DNA of 64,000 nucleotides from Exiguobacterium acetylicum. Lineage in GTDB: Bacteria; Bacillota; Bacilli; Exiguobacteriales; Exiguobacteriaceae. Both the position numbers and the translations under genes were made by a program. Each line of letters begins with the position of its first letter. Positions within the stretch are counted from its first letter, which is position 1. Where the stretch lies: assembly GCF_019890935.1 (NCBI RefSeq), contig NZ_CP082333.1:1328001-1392000 (forward strand), in the 5' to 3' direction. The notes beneath the pieces are model-generated. The model did not search any database, had not been told where the DNA came from, and was given only the letters and a program-made list of their open reading frames with translations. Positions 1-6,997 of this stretch are shown piece by piece.

Positions 1-618
1 CTCGACAAAGGTTCCCTCTGAACTGCTCTGTAAGACGATTTCTTGATCGTCAGCTTGATATTCTTGAAACGAACGTTCATTGATTAACGTCTCCGTTCCG
101 TCTTGAATTTTTCGATAATAAAGACGATCAAACAGGTGCTCATCTTCAACGAGTAATTCGTTTCGATATTTGTTGAGTCGTGCCGCTTCGTCCGGGTGCT
201 CCTCGTGTTCTCGGTATTCGAGTTCAGCAAGTGATTCGCGTGCTAGGTAGATGCTGCAGTTGACGACAAACATATGCGTCAGTGTCGTCTGGATGTCGCT
301 CAGAGCAGCGTCGACCGTACCGTCGAGCGATCGGCTGAAGTGACGTATCGCTTCCGCGTACTGGCGTTTGACATAAAGAATATAGCCGAGACGATAATTC
401 GCAAGCGGGTGGTTCGGGCGAAATTTAAGTGCCATAGTCAATGCGCGACGCGCTGCGTCATAATCCGGCGTCTCCGAAAATTTCGAGTACTCCGCTTGGC
501 GGACATACAGATTCGTCAGTTCGTCTTCTAATTGTCTTCTTTTATCTCGATCTGTCGTTTCCCGAATGGTGCGGAGTAGTTCTTGCGAACGCGTATAACT
601 CGTTATCATCCCGTTCAT
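1..618 (-). CDS. TPR-repeat protein, C-terminus beyond window edge
   Basis: A minus-strand frame stays open from an ATG at 618 to position 1 (206 codons visible). The start has a good ribosome binding site (AGGAAAGG, about 1-2 nt short of ideal spacing; a second in-frame ATG follows three codons later). Residues about 50-100 read as a tetratricopeptide repeat pair, with alanine/tyrosine packing and the typical PNHPLANYRLG and YAEAIRHF helices. After that the chain is charged and helical. TPR proteins act as protein-protein adaptors; no catalytic motif is visible. The partner is unknown. It is divergent from the peptidase gene at 727 and shares a 108 bp spacer with it that carries an inverted repeat. 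The TPR call is fairly safe; the function is not known. Confidence 0.7.
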   Translation of the reverse strand, partial: MNGMITSYTRSQELLRTIRETTDRDKRRQLEDELTNLYVRQAEYSKFSETPDYDAARRALTMALKFRPNHPLANYRLGYILYVKRQYAEAIRHFSRSLDGTVDAALSDIQTTLTHMFVVNCSIYLARESLAELEYREHEEHPDEAARLNKYRNELLVEDEHLFDRLYYRKIQDGTETLINERSFQEYQADDQEIVLQSSSEGTFVE

Positions 619-661
619 CCTTTCCTGTCTCTTTTCTTTCATCATAGGGCGGACCAACGTG

Positions 662-678
662 TGTGACAAGCTGTCACA
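662..678. promoter_or_regulatory. Perfect inverted repeat, GlnR/TnrA-like operator
   Basis: TGTGACA-AGC-TGTCACA is a perfect 7-3-7 palindrome in the divergent spacer. It also satisfies TGTNA-N7-TNACA, the consensus of the Bacillales nitrogen regulators GlnR and TnrA, although the centre is less AT-rich than usual. It overlaps a plausible -35 (CTGTCA, 671-676) that lies 17 bp from a TATAGG -10 (694-699) reading toward the peptidase gene. The palindrome is seen; the regulator is inferred. Confidence 0.45.
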
Positions 679-726
679 GCGGTGTTGCTACTCTATAGGT
701 ACCAACATTAAAGGAGTCGATGTGAG

Positions 727-2055
727 ATGAGAAACGAAAGCAAATGGATCCGATATGGCATTTTAAGCGGGGAAGTCATCGAGGAACCGACATGGTCAGC
801 TTGCGTACAAGATGTCATGCAACGAGCGGGTCAACAAGAAGTGACGGATGAAGAGATTCTCGATTGGATCGAAGAAGCAAAACAGCGTCATGCACCACTT
901 GACGATCATGGGATGGAAGCATTGTTTGATCCAAGAAGACAAGCGTTACCCTATCACCTGTTTGACGGGTATGTCCGAGGTATCGTTCGTATGATGAATG
1001 AACTTGGGATTTTGACAAGTTCCTGTTGTGACGGTCACGGTAAACGAGCTGCTCGGGTTTATACGCAGGATTTGCTGACGAACCAGCAACGGTATTTGCT
1101 TCGTTTAGCGGCAGACGCAGTTCCAGGGTTGACCGTGTCCTTACAAAGTCGGTGGATTCAACTTGAAGTGAGAGAGCAACGTTCGCTGTTGCTGGATTTA
1201 GCGGAAGTCTTATACCGCATCAAACAAGACGCATCAACGATACAAGGGCTGGAGTTGCAACGCTTCAGAAAGCGTCTGCTAAGATGGCTCGCTATTCCTG
1301 GACAAAGCAGAAGGGAACAGATGGTTCGTAGTCGCGTACAACAGGCAGTTCGCCGGTTTGCTGACGATTCTTTTGTCGATGAAAAAGGGAACCTGCTCGT
1401 GACCTACCATCAAGGGGAAGGACCGGTCATTTTATTATCGGCACATCTCGATACCGTCGAACGTATCGATTCGTACCGGACGCTTTTTCAGGAAGGAACA
1501 ATCTTAACGAGCTCAAACGGGATTCTTGGGGCAGATGATCGAGCGGGCATCGCTGCGATTCTTGAACTCATGGAACGCGTCCCAGCGACTGACTTCCGCG
1601 GAACGATCAAGCTCGCTTTTTCAGTCGAAGAAGAAATCGGTTGTCGTGGTGCAGAAGCAATGGATGCGTCGTTTTTAGAGGACGTCCACGCAGCAATCGT
1701 CTTTGATCGCCGCGGTACACGCGACATTATAACAGGTTGTTATGGCGAGTTTGATTTTTGTGAGGAGGCTTTTGGCGCATGTTTTGAGCAAGCCGGTCTG
1801 TTGAGTAGTATGCCGGATTGGCGAACGACACGGTACGGAGGAAGCAGTGATGCGAAACTATTCGCGCTGCGAGCTATTCCAGCTGTCAACTTGTCCGTCG
1901 GCTATCTGCATGAGCATACGGATTTTGAACAGGTTGATTTTGCAGCGACGCTCGAAACCGTCCGTTTGGTCGAAACGTTACTCCATCATCGGCTGCTCGA
2001 GCGTTATTTCGCTGAGCGGACAGAAAATCCAACTCTAGGCGGATATACCGATTAA
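727..2055 (+). CDS. M20-type metallopeptidase with novel N-terminal domain
   Basis: 442 aa. Residues about 195-430 form an M20/M42-like zinc amidohydrolase or peptidase core. Visible metal ligands are H240 and D242 (SAHLDTVE), D270/D271 (GADDRAG), the glutamates at 301-303 (VEEEIG), D327 (FDRRG) and H395/H397 (YLHEHTDFE). This pattern fits a co-catalytic dizinc aminopeptidase acting on peptides in the cytoplasm; there is no signal peptide. Residues 1-180 are not part of the peptidase fold. They hold a distinctive SSCCDGHGKR segment (about 98-107), a Cys/Gly/His pattern that could bind metal or a nucleotide. The family usually has about 370-410 aa, with an inserted lid domain rather than an N-terminal one. 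Start: ATG at 727 after AAAGGAG. The two following genes are close enough for co-transcription. Substrate unknown. Confidence 0.75.
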   Translation: MRNESKWIRYGILSGEVIEEPTWSACVQDVMQRAGQQEVTDEEILDWIEEAKQRHAPLDDHGMEALFDPRRQALPYHLFDGYVRGIVRMMNELGILTSSCCDGHGKRAARVYTQDLLTNQQRYLLRLAADAVPGLTVSLQSRWIQLEVREQRSLLLDLAEVLYRIKQDASTIQGLELQRFRKRLLRWLAIPGQSRREQMVRSRVQQAVRRFADDSFVDEKGNLLVTYHQGEGPVILLSAHLDTVERIDSYRTLFQEGTILTSSNGILGADDRAGIAAILELMERVPATDFRGTIKLAFSVEEEIGCRGAEAMDASFLEDVHAAIVFDRRGTRDIITGCYGEFDFCEEAFGACFEQAGLLSSMPDWRTTRYGGSSDAKLFALRAIPAVNLSVGYLHEHTDFEQVDFAATLETVRLVETLLHHRLLERYFAERTENPTLGGYTD

Positions 2056-2101
2056 TGGATTCCAAATATAGTAAAAAGGAGAGGTGAGAGGAGACGATTT
2101 G

Positions 2102-2392
2102 ATGTGGATCATACTGGGTTTACTGGCGATTGGATTTACGGCACTGAATATCATCTTTTATTTGATCGGTAAGGACTATCGTTTTCTGATGGTGCTCGGA
2201 CTGAGTTTTACGGCACTGACGCTGTGCGCGGAATACCGACTCGTCGCAGAATTCGTGGCGCGGGAGGACTGGGCAGCGTTACAAGACGTCGTACCGGGCA
2301 TGGAGCGGGCACTGTGGGTATTGACGTTCATCTCGATCGGATTAAATGGATTGCCGCTACTGTTAGACTACCGAAAGAATCGATCTCATTGA
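2102..2392 (+). CDS. Small three-helix membrane protein
   Basis: 96 aa from the ATG at 2102, preferred over an upstream in-frame GTG (2084) because AGAGGAG lies 8 nt before the ATG, while the GTG almost touches its own Shine-Dalgarno. Three hydrophobic segments (about residues 2-22, 27-45 and 68-86) are separated by a short acidic loop, and the tail is basic (LLDYRKNRSH), so the C-terminus is probably cytoplasmic. I recognise no family. It lies 46 nt after the peptidase gene and 25 nt before a GNAT gene on the same strand, so a shared transcript is likely. Confidence 0.6.
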   Translation: MWIILGLLAIGFTALNIIFYLIGKDYRFLMVLGLSFTALTLCAEYRLVAEFVAREDWAALQDVVPGMERALWVLTFISIGLNGLPLLLDYRKNRSH

Positions 2393-2417
2393 CGAACCGA
2401 AGAGGAGCTGAATCCTG

Positions 2418-2918
2418 ATGAGCTATACATTTTCACCGCTGACGCAACGACAGGCGGAACAGATTGCCTACGAGTGGCAATATGACGGGGCGTTTGCATT
2501 TTATGATATGCCGAATGACGAAGAAGATTTAGCAGAATTTCTCGATCCAGCAAAGCGGACGGAACATTATTTTGCTGTGTTGGATCGGGAAGAATTGATT
2601 GGTTATTATGTATTTGAACCAAACGCAGACGTCGTTGACGTCGGGCTTGGCATGCGACCAGACTTGACGGGCCGAGGAAATGGAGTGGCATTTTTAGAAG
2701 CCGGTCTTGCGTTCATCATGGACCGATATGCACCTAAACAAATTGAATTAGCTGTCGCGACATTCAACGAGCGGGCGATTCGCCTGTATACGAAAAGTGG
2801 CTTCCTTCCCGTCGAACGGTTCCAACAGGCGACGAATGGTGGAAGCTATGAATTTTTGAAGATGCGTTTACAACCCATCCACTCGACGGAACCTTTTCCA
2901 AACTCTATAAGTAGATAA
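2418..2918 (+). CDS. GNAT-family N-acetyltransferase
   Basis: 166 aa. The pattern is that of a GCN5-related acetyltransferase, which moves an acetyl group from acetyl-CoA to an amine. The acetyl-CoA loop is seen around residues 80-90 (GMRPDLTGRGNGVAF, the Q/RxxGxG/A motif A). It is preceded by the beta-strand ending VVDVGLG and followed by the terminal motif B with ATFNERAIRLYTKSGF near residue 115-130. It resembles the YjcK/RimI-like small acetyltransferases that act on free metabolites or protein N-termini; the substrate cannot be read from sequence. Start: ATG at 2418 after GAGGAG, spacing 8. Confidence 0.85.
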   Translation: MSYTFSPLTQRQAEQIAYEWQYDGAFAFYDMPNDEEDLAEFLDPAKRTEHYFAVLDREELIGYYVFEPNADVVDVGLGMRPDLTGRGNGVAFLEAGLAFIMDRYAPKQIELAVATFNERAIRLYTKSGFLPVERFQQATNGGSYEFLKMRLQPIHSTEPFPNSISR

Positions 2919-2937
2919 CAGAAAAGGAGATGATGTC

Positions 2938-3162
2938 ATGGCACGCTGTACGAATTGTCAGTATAAGTTCAGCACAAAAGAAGTGCTCGCTGTCAGTGTT
3001 GCGATACATGGGAAAGGCAAGACGTGTCCGAACTGTGGCGTGAAACAATACATGTCCCGGAAGTCACGATTCTATCTATCACTCGGGAACATCAGTCTCT
3101 TGTTCGTCCTGTTCTTGCCGTTTCTGATTCGGTTGAGCGATCGGGAAGAATCGATGAGGTAA
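2938..3162 (+). CDS. CXXC-x22-CXXC zinc-ribbon membrane mini-protein, copy 1
   Basis: 74 aa. Two CXXC knuckles (C4/C7 and C30/C33) define a rubredoxin-like zinc ribbon. A hydrophobic stretch at about residues 48-65 follows, probably one membrane helix, and the tail is short and charged. This is the architecture of the small 'cxxc_20_cxxc' proteins of Bacillales, whose function is unknown. The gene at 3236 is a close paralog with identical flanks around both knuckles, so this is a tandem duplication. The spacing between knuckles here is 22 residues, against 20 in the neighbour. Start: ATG at 2938 after AAAGGAG. Confidence 0.75.
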   Translation: MARCTNCQYKFSTKEVLAVSVAIHGKGKTCPNCGVKQYMSRKSRFYLSLGNISLLFVLFLPFLIRLSDREESMR

Positions 3163-3235
3163 GATGTCGGTTACCTTCGATTTCATGAAACTTTTCCTGA
3201 ATCCACCAGTAGATAAGGAAGAAGGAGATGGTCAG

Positions 3236-3454
3236 ATGGTACGTTGTACGAATTGTCAGTATAAGTTCAAAATGAAAGAAGTGCTTGCTGTCGGATTTGC
3301 GAAACACGGTAAATCCTGTCCGAACTGCGGTGTGAAGCAATACATTTCAAAAGACTCGCAACATTACTTATCGCTCGGATACGTCAGCCTCTTGTTCATC
3401 TTGATTCTACCGTTCGTCATCAAACTGAGCGATAAAGAAGAAGCGATTTGGTAA
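3236..3454 (+). CDS. CXXC-x20-CXXC zinc-ribbon membrane mini-protein, copy 2
   Basis: 72 aa. C4/C7 and C28/C31 are separated by exactly 20 residues, the canonical spacing of this family. A hydrophobic segment follows near residues 48-63. The start is the ATG at 3236, with AAGGAG about 10 nt upstream; an earlier in-frame start at 3164 would add residues unrelated to the paralog and has no ribosome binding site. It is tandem to its paralog, and an intrinsic terminator follows at once. Metal binding and membrane insertion are inferred; the role is unknown. Confidence 0.75.
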   Translation: MVRCTNCQYKFKMKEVLAVGFAKHGKSCPNCGVKQYISKDSQHYLSLGYVSLLFILILPFVIKLSDKEEAIW

Positions 3455-3460
3455 AGCATT

Positions 3461-3500
3461 ACGCGCATGCCTGAAAACGACAGGTTGCGCGTTTTGTCTT
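3461..3500 (+). terminator. Intrinsic terminator after CXXC pair
   Basis: The hairpin arms ACGCGCATGCCTG and CAGGTTGCGCGT close an AAAACGA loop, followed by TTTGTCTT. It ends the unit that begins with the peptidase or the CXXC genes. Confidence 0.7.
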
Positions 3501-3527
3501 ATACTCGGGGCAAAGGAGCTGGGAAAC

Positions 3528-4004
3528 ATGCAAACCGTATATGATGCAACCGTACAAAACGCAGCGGGAGAAACTGTTTCATTAGGTGACTATGCGGGGC
3601 GTGTCCTCGTGATCGTCAACACAGCAAGTAAGTGTGGGCTCGTCAAACAACTTGGCGAACTACAGGCATTGTACGATAAATATGATGAGCAAGGAGTCAC
3701 GGTGCTTGGCTTTCCGTGCGATCAATTCAATCAGCAGGAATTCGCGAGTCAGGAAGAGACGATGCAGTTCTGTCAGCTGAACTATGGTGTGACGTTTCCG
3801 ATGTTTCAGAAGATCGACGTCAATGGACCAAATGAGCATCCGCTTTATACATTTCTAAAACGCGAACGCTCCGGTTTACTGTCGTCGAAGATCAAATGGA
3901 ATTATACGAAGTTTTTAATCGATCGCCAAGGACGTGTCGTGCAGCGGTTCAGTCCGGTCGATTCCGTCCAGTCGGTTGAAAAAACCTTATCTTTGTATCT
4001 ATAA
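3528..4004 (+). CDS. Glutathione peroxidase family thiol peroxidase (BsaA-like)
   Basis: 158 aa, the usual length for bacterial Gpx-like proteins. The peroxidatic cysteine is C36 in NTASKCGLVKQ, in place of the selenocysteine of animal enzymes. The second signature, GFPCDQFNQQE (residues about 68-78), supplies a cysteine and the catalytic glutamine environment. The WNYTKFLI motif near residue 128 carries the Trp and Asn of the catalytic tetrad. Bacillota lacking glutathione typically run such enzymes on thioredoxin, reducing organic hydroperoxides in the cytoplasm. It is monocistronic, framed by terminators. Start: ATG at 3528 after AAGGAG. Confidence 0.93.
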   Translation: MQTVYDATVQNAAGETVSLGDYAGRVLVIVNTASKCGLVKQLGELQALYDKYDEQGVTVLGFPCDQFNQQEFASQEETMQFCQLNYGVTFPMFQKIDVNGPNEHPLYTFLKRERSGLLSSKIKWNYTKFLIDRQGRVVQRFSPVDSVQSVEKTLSLYL

Positions 4005-4050
4005 TCCAAGTAACCGTCCGACGCGAGCCGTTGGGCGGGACGAACGAATA

Positions 4051-4080
4051 CCCTACCTTTGGCGAGGTAGGGCTTTTTTT
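4051..4080 (+). terminator. Intrinsic terminator after glutathione peroxidase
   Basis: CCCTACCT / AGGTAGGG pair across TTGGCG and are followed by CTTTTTTT. The T-run lies on the plus-strand side, so it serves the peroxidase gene. Confidence 0.85.
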
Positions 4081-4083
4081 ATG

Positions 4084-4545
4084 TCATTCAACGCTAAACG
4101 AATCAAATGAATACGTGACAATCGCATCGCTGCGCTTATGCCCGAGATCGGTCAGAACCGGTGGACGGGGGGACAAGACATGAAAATCCTGCTCGAACGC
4201 CCGAAGCCAGTAATGGACCCAGTCTTTTGTAGGATCGAGATTCATCATTTCACGTGCGAACGTCAGCAGCTTTGAATCGGTCAGCGTCAGAAGTGGAATC
4301 GAGTTGATCTCGACATCTTCTTTTAGTTCATAGAGGTCCGGTGAACGAAGCAGAATCGCATCCGCCTCGAAGGTCAATCGGAAGTAATTACAGCTGTAGT
4401 CGCCGACGATGACCATCGTCTCCTCCGTATGCCCACGAAAATGAAAGATCAATCGGTTACCATTTGCGACATCGATCAAGAACTGATTGAGTCCGATGTG
4501 ATAATCTTCGCGAAATTGTAGTTTCTCAAGCGTGATTTCTTGCAT
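4084..4545 (-). CDS. Conserved-looking hypothetical protein, 153 aa
   Basis: Soluble and acidic, without a signal peptide or membrane helix. The N-terminal half has alternating hydrophobic strands (residues about 28-75, LIFHFRGH and MVIVGDYSCNYFRLTF); the C-terminal half is helical around KDWVHYWLRAFEQDF. I recognise no family or catalytic motif. The ATG at 4545 lies 3 nt after the stop of the upstream EamA transporter gene, so the two are co-transcribed and probably translationally linked. No sequence clue connects it to export. Confidence 0.55.
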   Translation of the reverse strand: MQEITLEKLQFREDYHIGLNQFLIDVANGNRLIFHFRGHTEETMVIVGDYSCNYFRLTFEADAILLRSPDLYELKEDVEINSIPLLTLTDSKLLTFAREMMNLDPTKDWVHYWLRAFEQDFHVLSPRPPVLTDLGHKRSDAIVTYSFDSFSVE

Positions 4546-4548
4546 GAT

Positions 4549-5460
4549 TTAGCCTCCAGTCCGAGTTTGTCGTTCTTCTGTCAAAACGGTTTGCCGCGCT
4601 GCTAGGCGAGACGAACCAATCAATAAGGCGATTCCGAGTAATAATAACGAGATTCCGAACCAAGCCGTACCACTTAATTCTTCACCAAGGACGAACACAC
4701 CAAGCAAGGCGGCAGTCAGCGGCTCACCGAGCGAGAGCGTGACGGCAGTCGACGATGGTACGTTCGACAGTCCTTTCGCGAATAACCAGTAAGCGAGTCC
4801 GGTCGCGACGACGCCAAGATGGAGGCTGATTCCGGCACCACGTGACGTGAACAACCAGGAGAGGTCGAATAAAAACAGCAGAGGCGATAACAGCAAAGCG
4901 CTTGTCGTGAAAATGACGGCAACGACTGACAGCGGTGCGTGTGTCTTGACGAGGTCTCGACTGACGAACGTGTACCCGGCAAACGACAGTCCGGCACCGA
5001 GTGCAAGGATGATTCCGATTGGATCAATCGCAACCGTTCCTTGATTGTTCAAAAGCAACAGACAACCGGTGATCGATAGTCCGGTCGATGCCCACCACAG
5101 CAGCGCTGGACGTTTCTTGAGGAACAGCCACTCGATACAGCCGGAAAAGATCGGCGCGCTACCGATCGCGACGACGGTACCTACGGCGACACCGGTCATC
5201 AAAACAGCCGAGAAGAACAGCGGCTGGTAAGCCGCCATGCTGACGGCAGCGAGTAAAATCGTCCGCAACGGCCAGTCTCGTAACGTCAGCTTTCCTTTGA
5301 AGAGAACGAGACAGAGTAAGAACAGTCCACCGACAGCCAGACGAACGGCACCAATCGCGATCGGATGTGCATCATTCGGCGCAAAGGCTTGTGAGGTCCC
5401 CGTCGTGCCCCAAAAGATCGCAGCGAGTAATATGAGTAACATCGATGATGATTTAGACAT
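4549..5460 (-). CDS. EamA/DMT-superfamily metabolite transporter
   Basis: 303 aa with about ten hydrophobic helices arranged as two five-helix EamA repeats (roughly 5-140 and 150-285). Typical features are seen: the early AAIFWGTTGTSQAF segment, the repeat start LGAGLSFAGYTFVSRDL, and the VTLSLGEPLTAALLGVFVLGE-type motif near residue 245, where a glutamate sits beside a proline. Members of this superfamily export amino acids or other small metabolites; the substrate is not predictable. It is the first gene of a two-gene minus-strand unit and is divergent from the SMI1 gene at 5616. Confidence 0.88.
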   Translation of the reverse strand: MSKSSSMLLILLAAIFWGTTGTSQAFAPNDAHPIAIGAVRLAVGGLFLLCLVLFKGKLTLRDWPLRTILLAAVSMAAYQPLFFSAVLMTGVAVGTVVAIGSAPIFSGCIEWLFLKKRPALLWWASTGLSITGCLLLLNNQGTVAIDPIGIILALGAGLSFAGYTFVSRDLVKTHAPLSVVAVIFTTSALLLSPLLFLFDLSWLFTSRGAGISLHLGVVATGLAYWLFAKGLSNVPSSTAVTLSLGEPLTAALLGVFVLGEELSGTAWFGISLLLLGIALLIGSSRLAARQTVLTEERQTRTGG

Positions 5461-5615
5461 GGGTCACCTCTTCGAATACAATTTTCCGAACGATATTAGA
5501 ACGAGAATACCACAGAATGAGTATGGGAGAATACACCAAATAATCGAAAAAATGGTATGGTGTATAGGGTGAAGTCATAACATTCACGAATGCGAAGATG
5601 AAAAGGATGGGACGC

Positions 5616-6569
5616 ATGAAAGAAATGAACCAAATCGAAGCGGTACTTGAAGTCTTATCACAAAAAATCAATCACGGGTCGACCTTTATTCAGCGACGAT
5701 ACGACACTGGAGTCGCTCAGTTCAATTTGAATGACCCGGTGACGGAACAGGCGATTCAGTCATTTGAAACACAGTTCAACCTAACGTTACCAAGTGAATA
5801 CAAAACATTCCTCCGTTTACATGACGGAGCGGAGTTGTTCATGATTCAAGGTCTCGGCATCGAGCTCTATCCGCTTGAAAAAGTCATTGAAATGACGATC
5901 CAGGCTAAAGAGGACGACCTGATCGATGAAGACTATGATCACTTCTTGATGATTGGCGAAATGAACGAAGGATATGTCTTGATCCAGACGGAAGATGCGA
6001 AGACGGATGAGACACCGTATATGCACTGGATGTTTCATGAGTTATCGACAGAGGAGACTGACCCGATTGGACAGAACTTCGGCACGTTCCTCGAGTATGC
6101 GATCATTTCGCAAGGCGATATGTTCTGGGAGTTTAAGGACTTCTCGATTGCAACGAATGATTATTATGTAGAGGACTACAATTCCGAAGAAGAAGTGAGC
6201 AAACCTCGACCAATCCGCTTCGTCGACTCGGTTCGCGTTGAAATCGAGTATCCGATGGCGAAAAGGGATGCGTATTTCTCGGTTAAGATTTTCGAAGGGA
6301 AACAAGAAAAAGAACGTCTTGGCAGTAGCTACGACTCGGATTCGCGCTTTGAACAAGTGATGCAATCGGTTCGAGAATATCTAATGGCAGAGCGATTCCA
6401 GTATTCGTCGATCATGGTCTTTCAAACGGAACATCGTTTTTGGCAGAACGAGGACGAGACAGGTGATCCGTTGATTCGTAACCATAATCCGCAACGTCAA
6501 GGACTGAGCTTCGATGGATATCGTGCCTTCGTTGAAGAGCAACCACGACCACTTCCAGGGTGGGAATGA
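5616..6569 (+). CDS. SMI1/KNR4 (SUKH) domain protein, long form
   Basis: 317 aa from the ATG at 5616, chosen because AAAGGATGG lies 6 nt upstream; an in-frame ATG at 5598 would add six residues. Residues about 30-175 match the SUKH fold: IQSFETQFNLTLPSEYKTFL is the hallmark helix-strand (an acidic start, then LPxxYxxFL), followed by DGAELF and a late FGTFLEYAIISQGDMFWEF. A further C-terminal part of about 130 residues has no family I recognise. SUKH proteins are often immunity proteins to polymorphic toxins, but many are stand-alone. No toxin gene is adjacent. A shorter relative lies at 45838. Confidence 0.75.
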   Translation: MKEMNQIEAVLEVLSQKINHGSTFIQRRYDTGVAQFNLNDPVTEQAIQSFETQFNLTLPSEYKTFLRLHDGAELFMIQGLGIELYPLEKVIEMTIQAKEDDLIDEDYDHFLMIGEMNEGYVLIQTEDAKTDETPYMHWMFHELSTEETDPIGQNFGTFLEYAIISQGDMFWEFKDFSIATNDYYVEDYNSEEEVSKPRPIRFVDSVRVEIEYPMAKRDAYFSVKIFEGKQEKERLGSSYDSDSRFEQVMQSVREYLMAERFQYSSIMVFQTEHRFWQNEDETGDPLIRNHNPQRQGLSFDGYRAFVEEQPRPLPGWE

Positions 6570-6656
6570 TACAATCACTGTTTGAATTCGATGATTTTCA
6601 CCATCGAAACTCAAAATAAAGTTTTATCTTGTATCCCCTTATCTTTCAAAAAAGAA

Positions 6657-6689
6657 TTGACAATGAACTGGATGAATCTGTATGCTAAT
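6657..6689 (+). promoter_or_regulatory. Sigma-A promoter of the lysK T-box transcript
   Basis: TTGACA (6657-6662), an 18 bp spacer, then TATGCT (6681-6686). Transcription would begin about 6693, just before the first T-box stem. Confidence 0.75.
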
Positions 6690-6692
6690 CAA

Positions 6693-6977
6693 AATTACAT
6701 AATCAAGGCAATGACGAGAAGAGTAGGAAGAAATTGACGGTGCCAAGCGAGTCCGAGATGGTGAGAGCGGATGACCGGGTTTCTCTCTGAAAAAAGCCTC
6801 CGAGCTTCGTACGGATTCCGATATGGATGATGCTACGATGGGTTCTCCCATTATCGAGAGCATGTATGATTGTACATGTGAAGGTTCGTCTGGTGACAGG
6901 CGGACGAACAAAGGTGGTACCACGGGAAGCTGATTCTCGTCCTTTAGGCAACTAACGGGCGAAAATCAGCTTTTTGT
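6693..6977 (+). promoter_or_regulatory. T-box riboswitch, lysine specific (specifier AAA)
   Basis: Classic T-box leader. Stem I carries the AGTA of the loop E/S-turn near 6722, and the GGTGAGAG distal loop near 6759-6766. The specifier reads GAA-AAA-AGC, with the Lys codon AAA at about 6792-6794. The conserved T-box AAGGTGGTACCACGG is at 6911-6925. An intrinsic terminator follows, in which AGCTGATT pairs with AATCAGCT before TTTTTGT (about 6929-6976). Uncharged tRNA-Lys should stabilise the antiterminator and switch on the synthetase gene downstream. The element type is seen directly; the specifier position comes from alignment by eye. Confidence 0.9.
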
Positions 6978-6997
6978 CTACTACTGGAGGAATCATC

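Noticed and set aside
2084..2101. In-frame GTG start giving a longer membrane protein
   Set aside because: Its Shine-Dalgarno would be almost in contact with the codon; the ATG at 2102 has ideal spacing.
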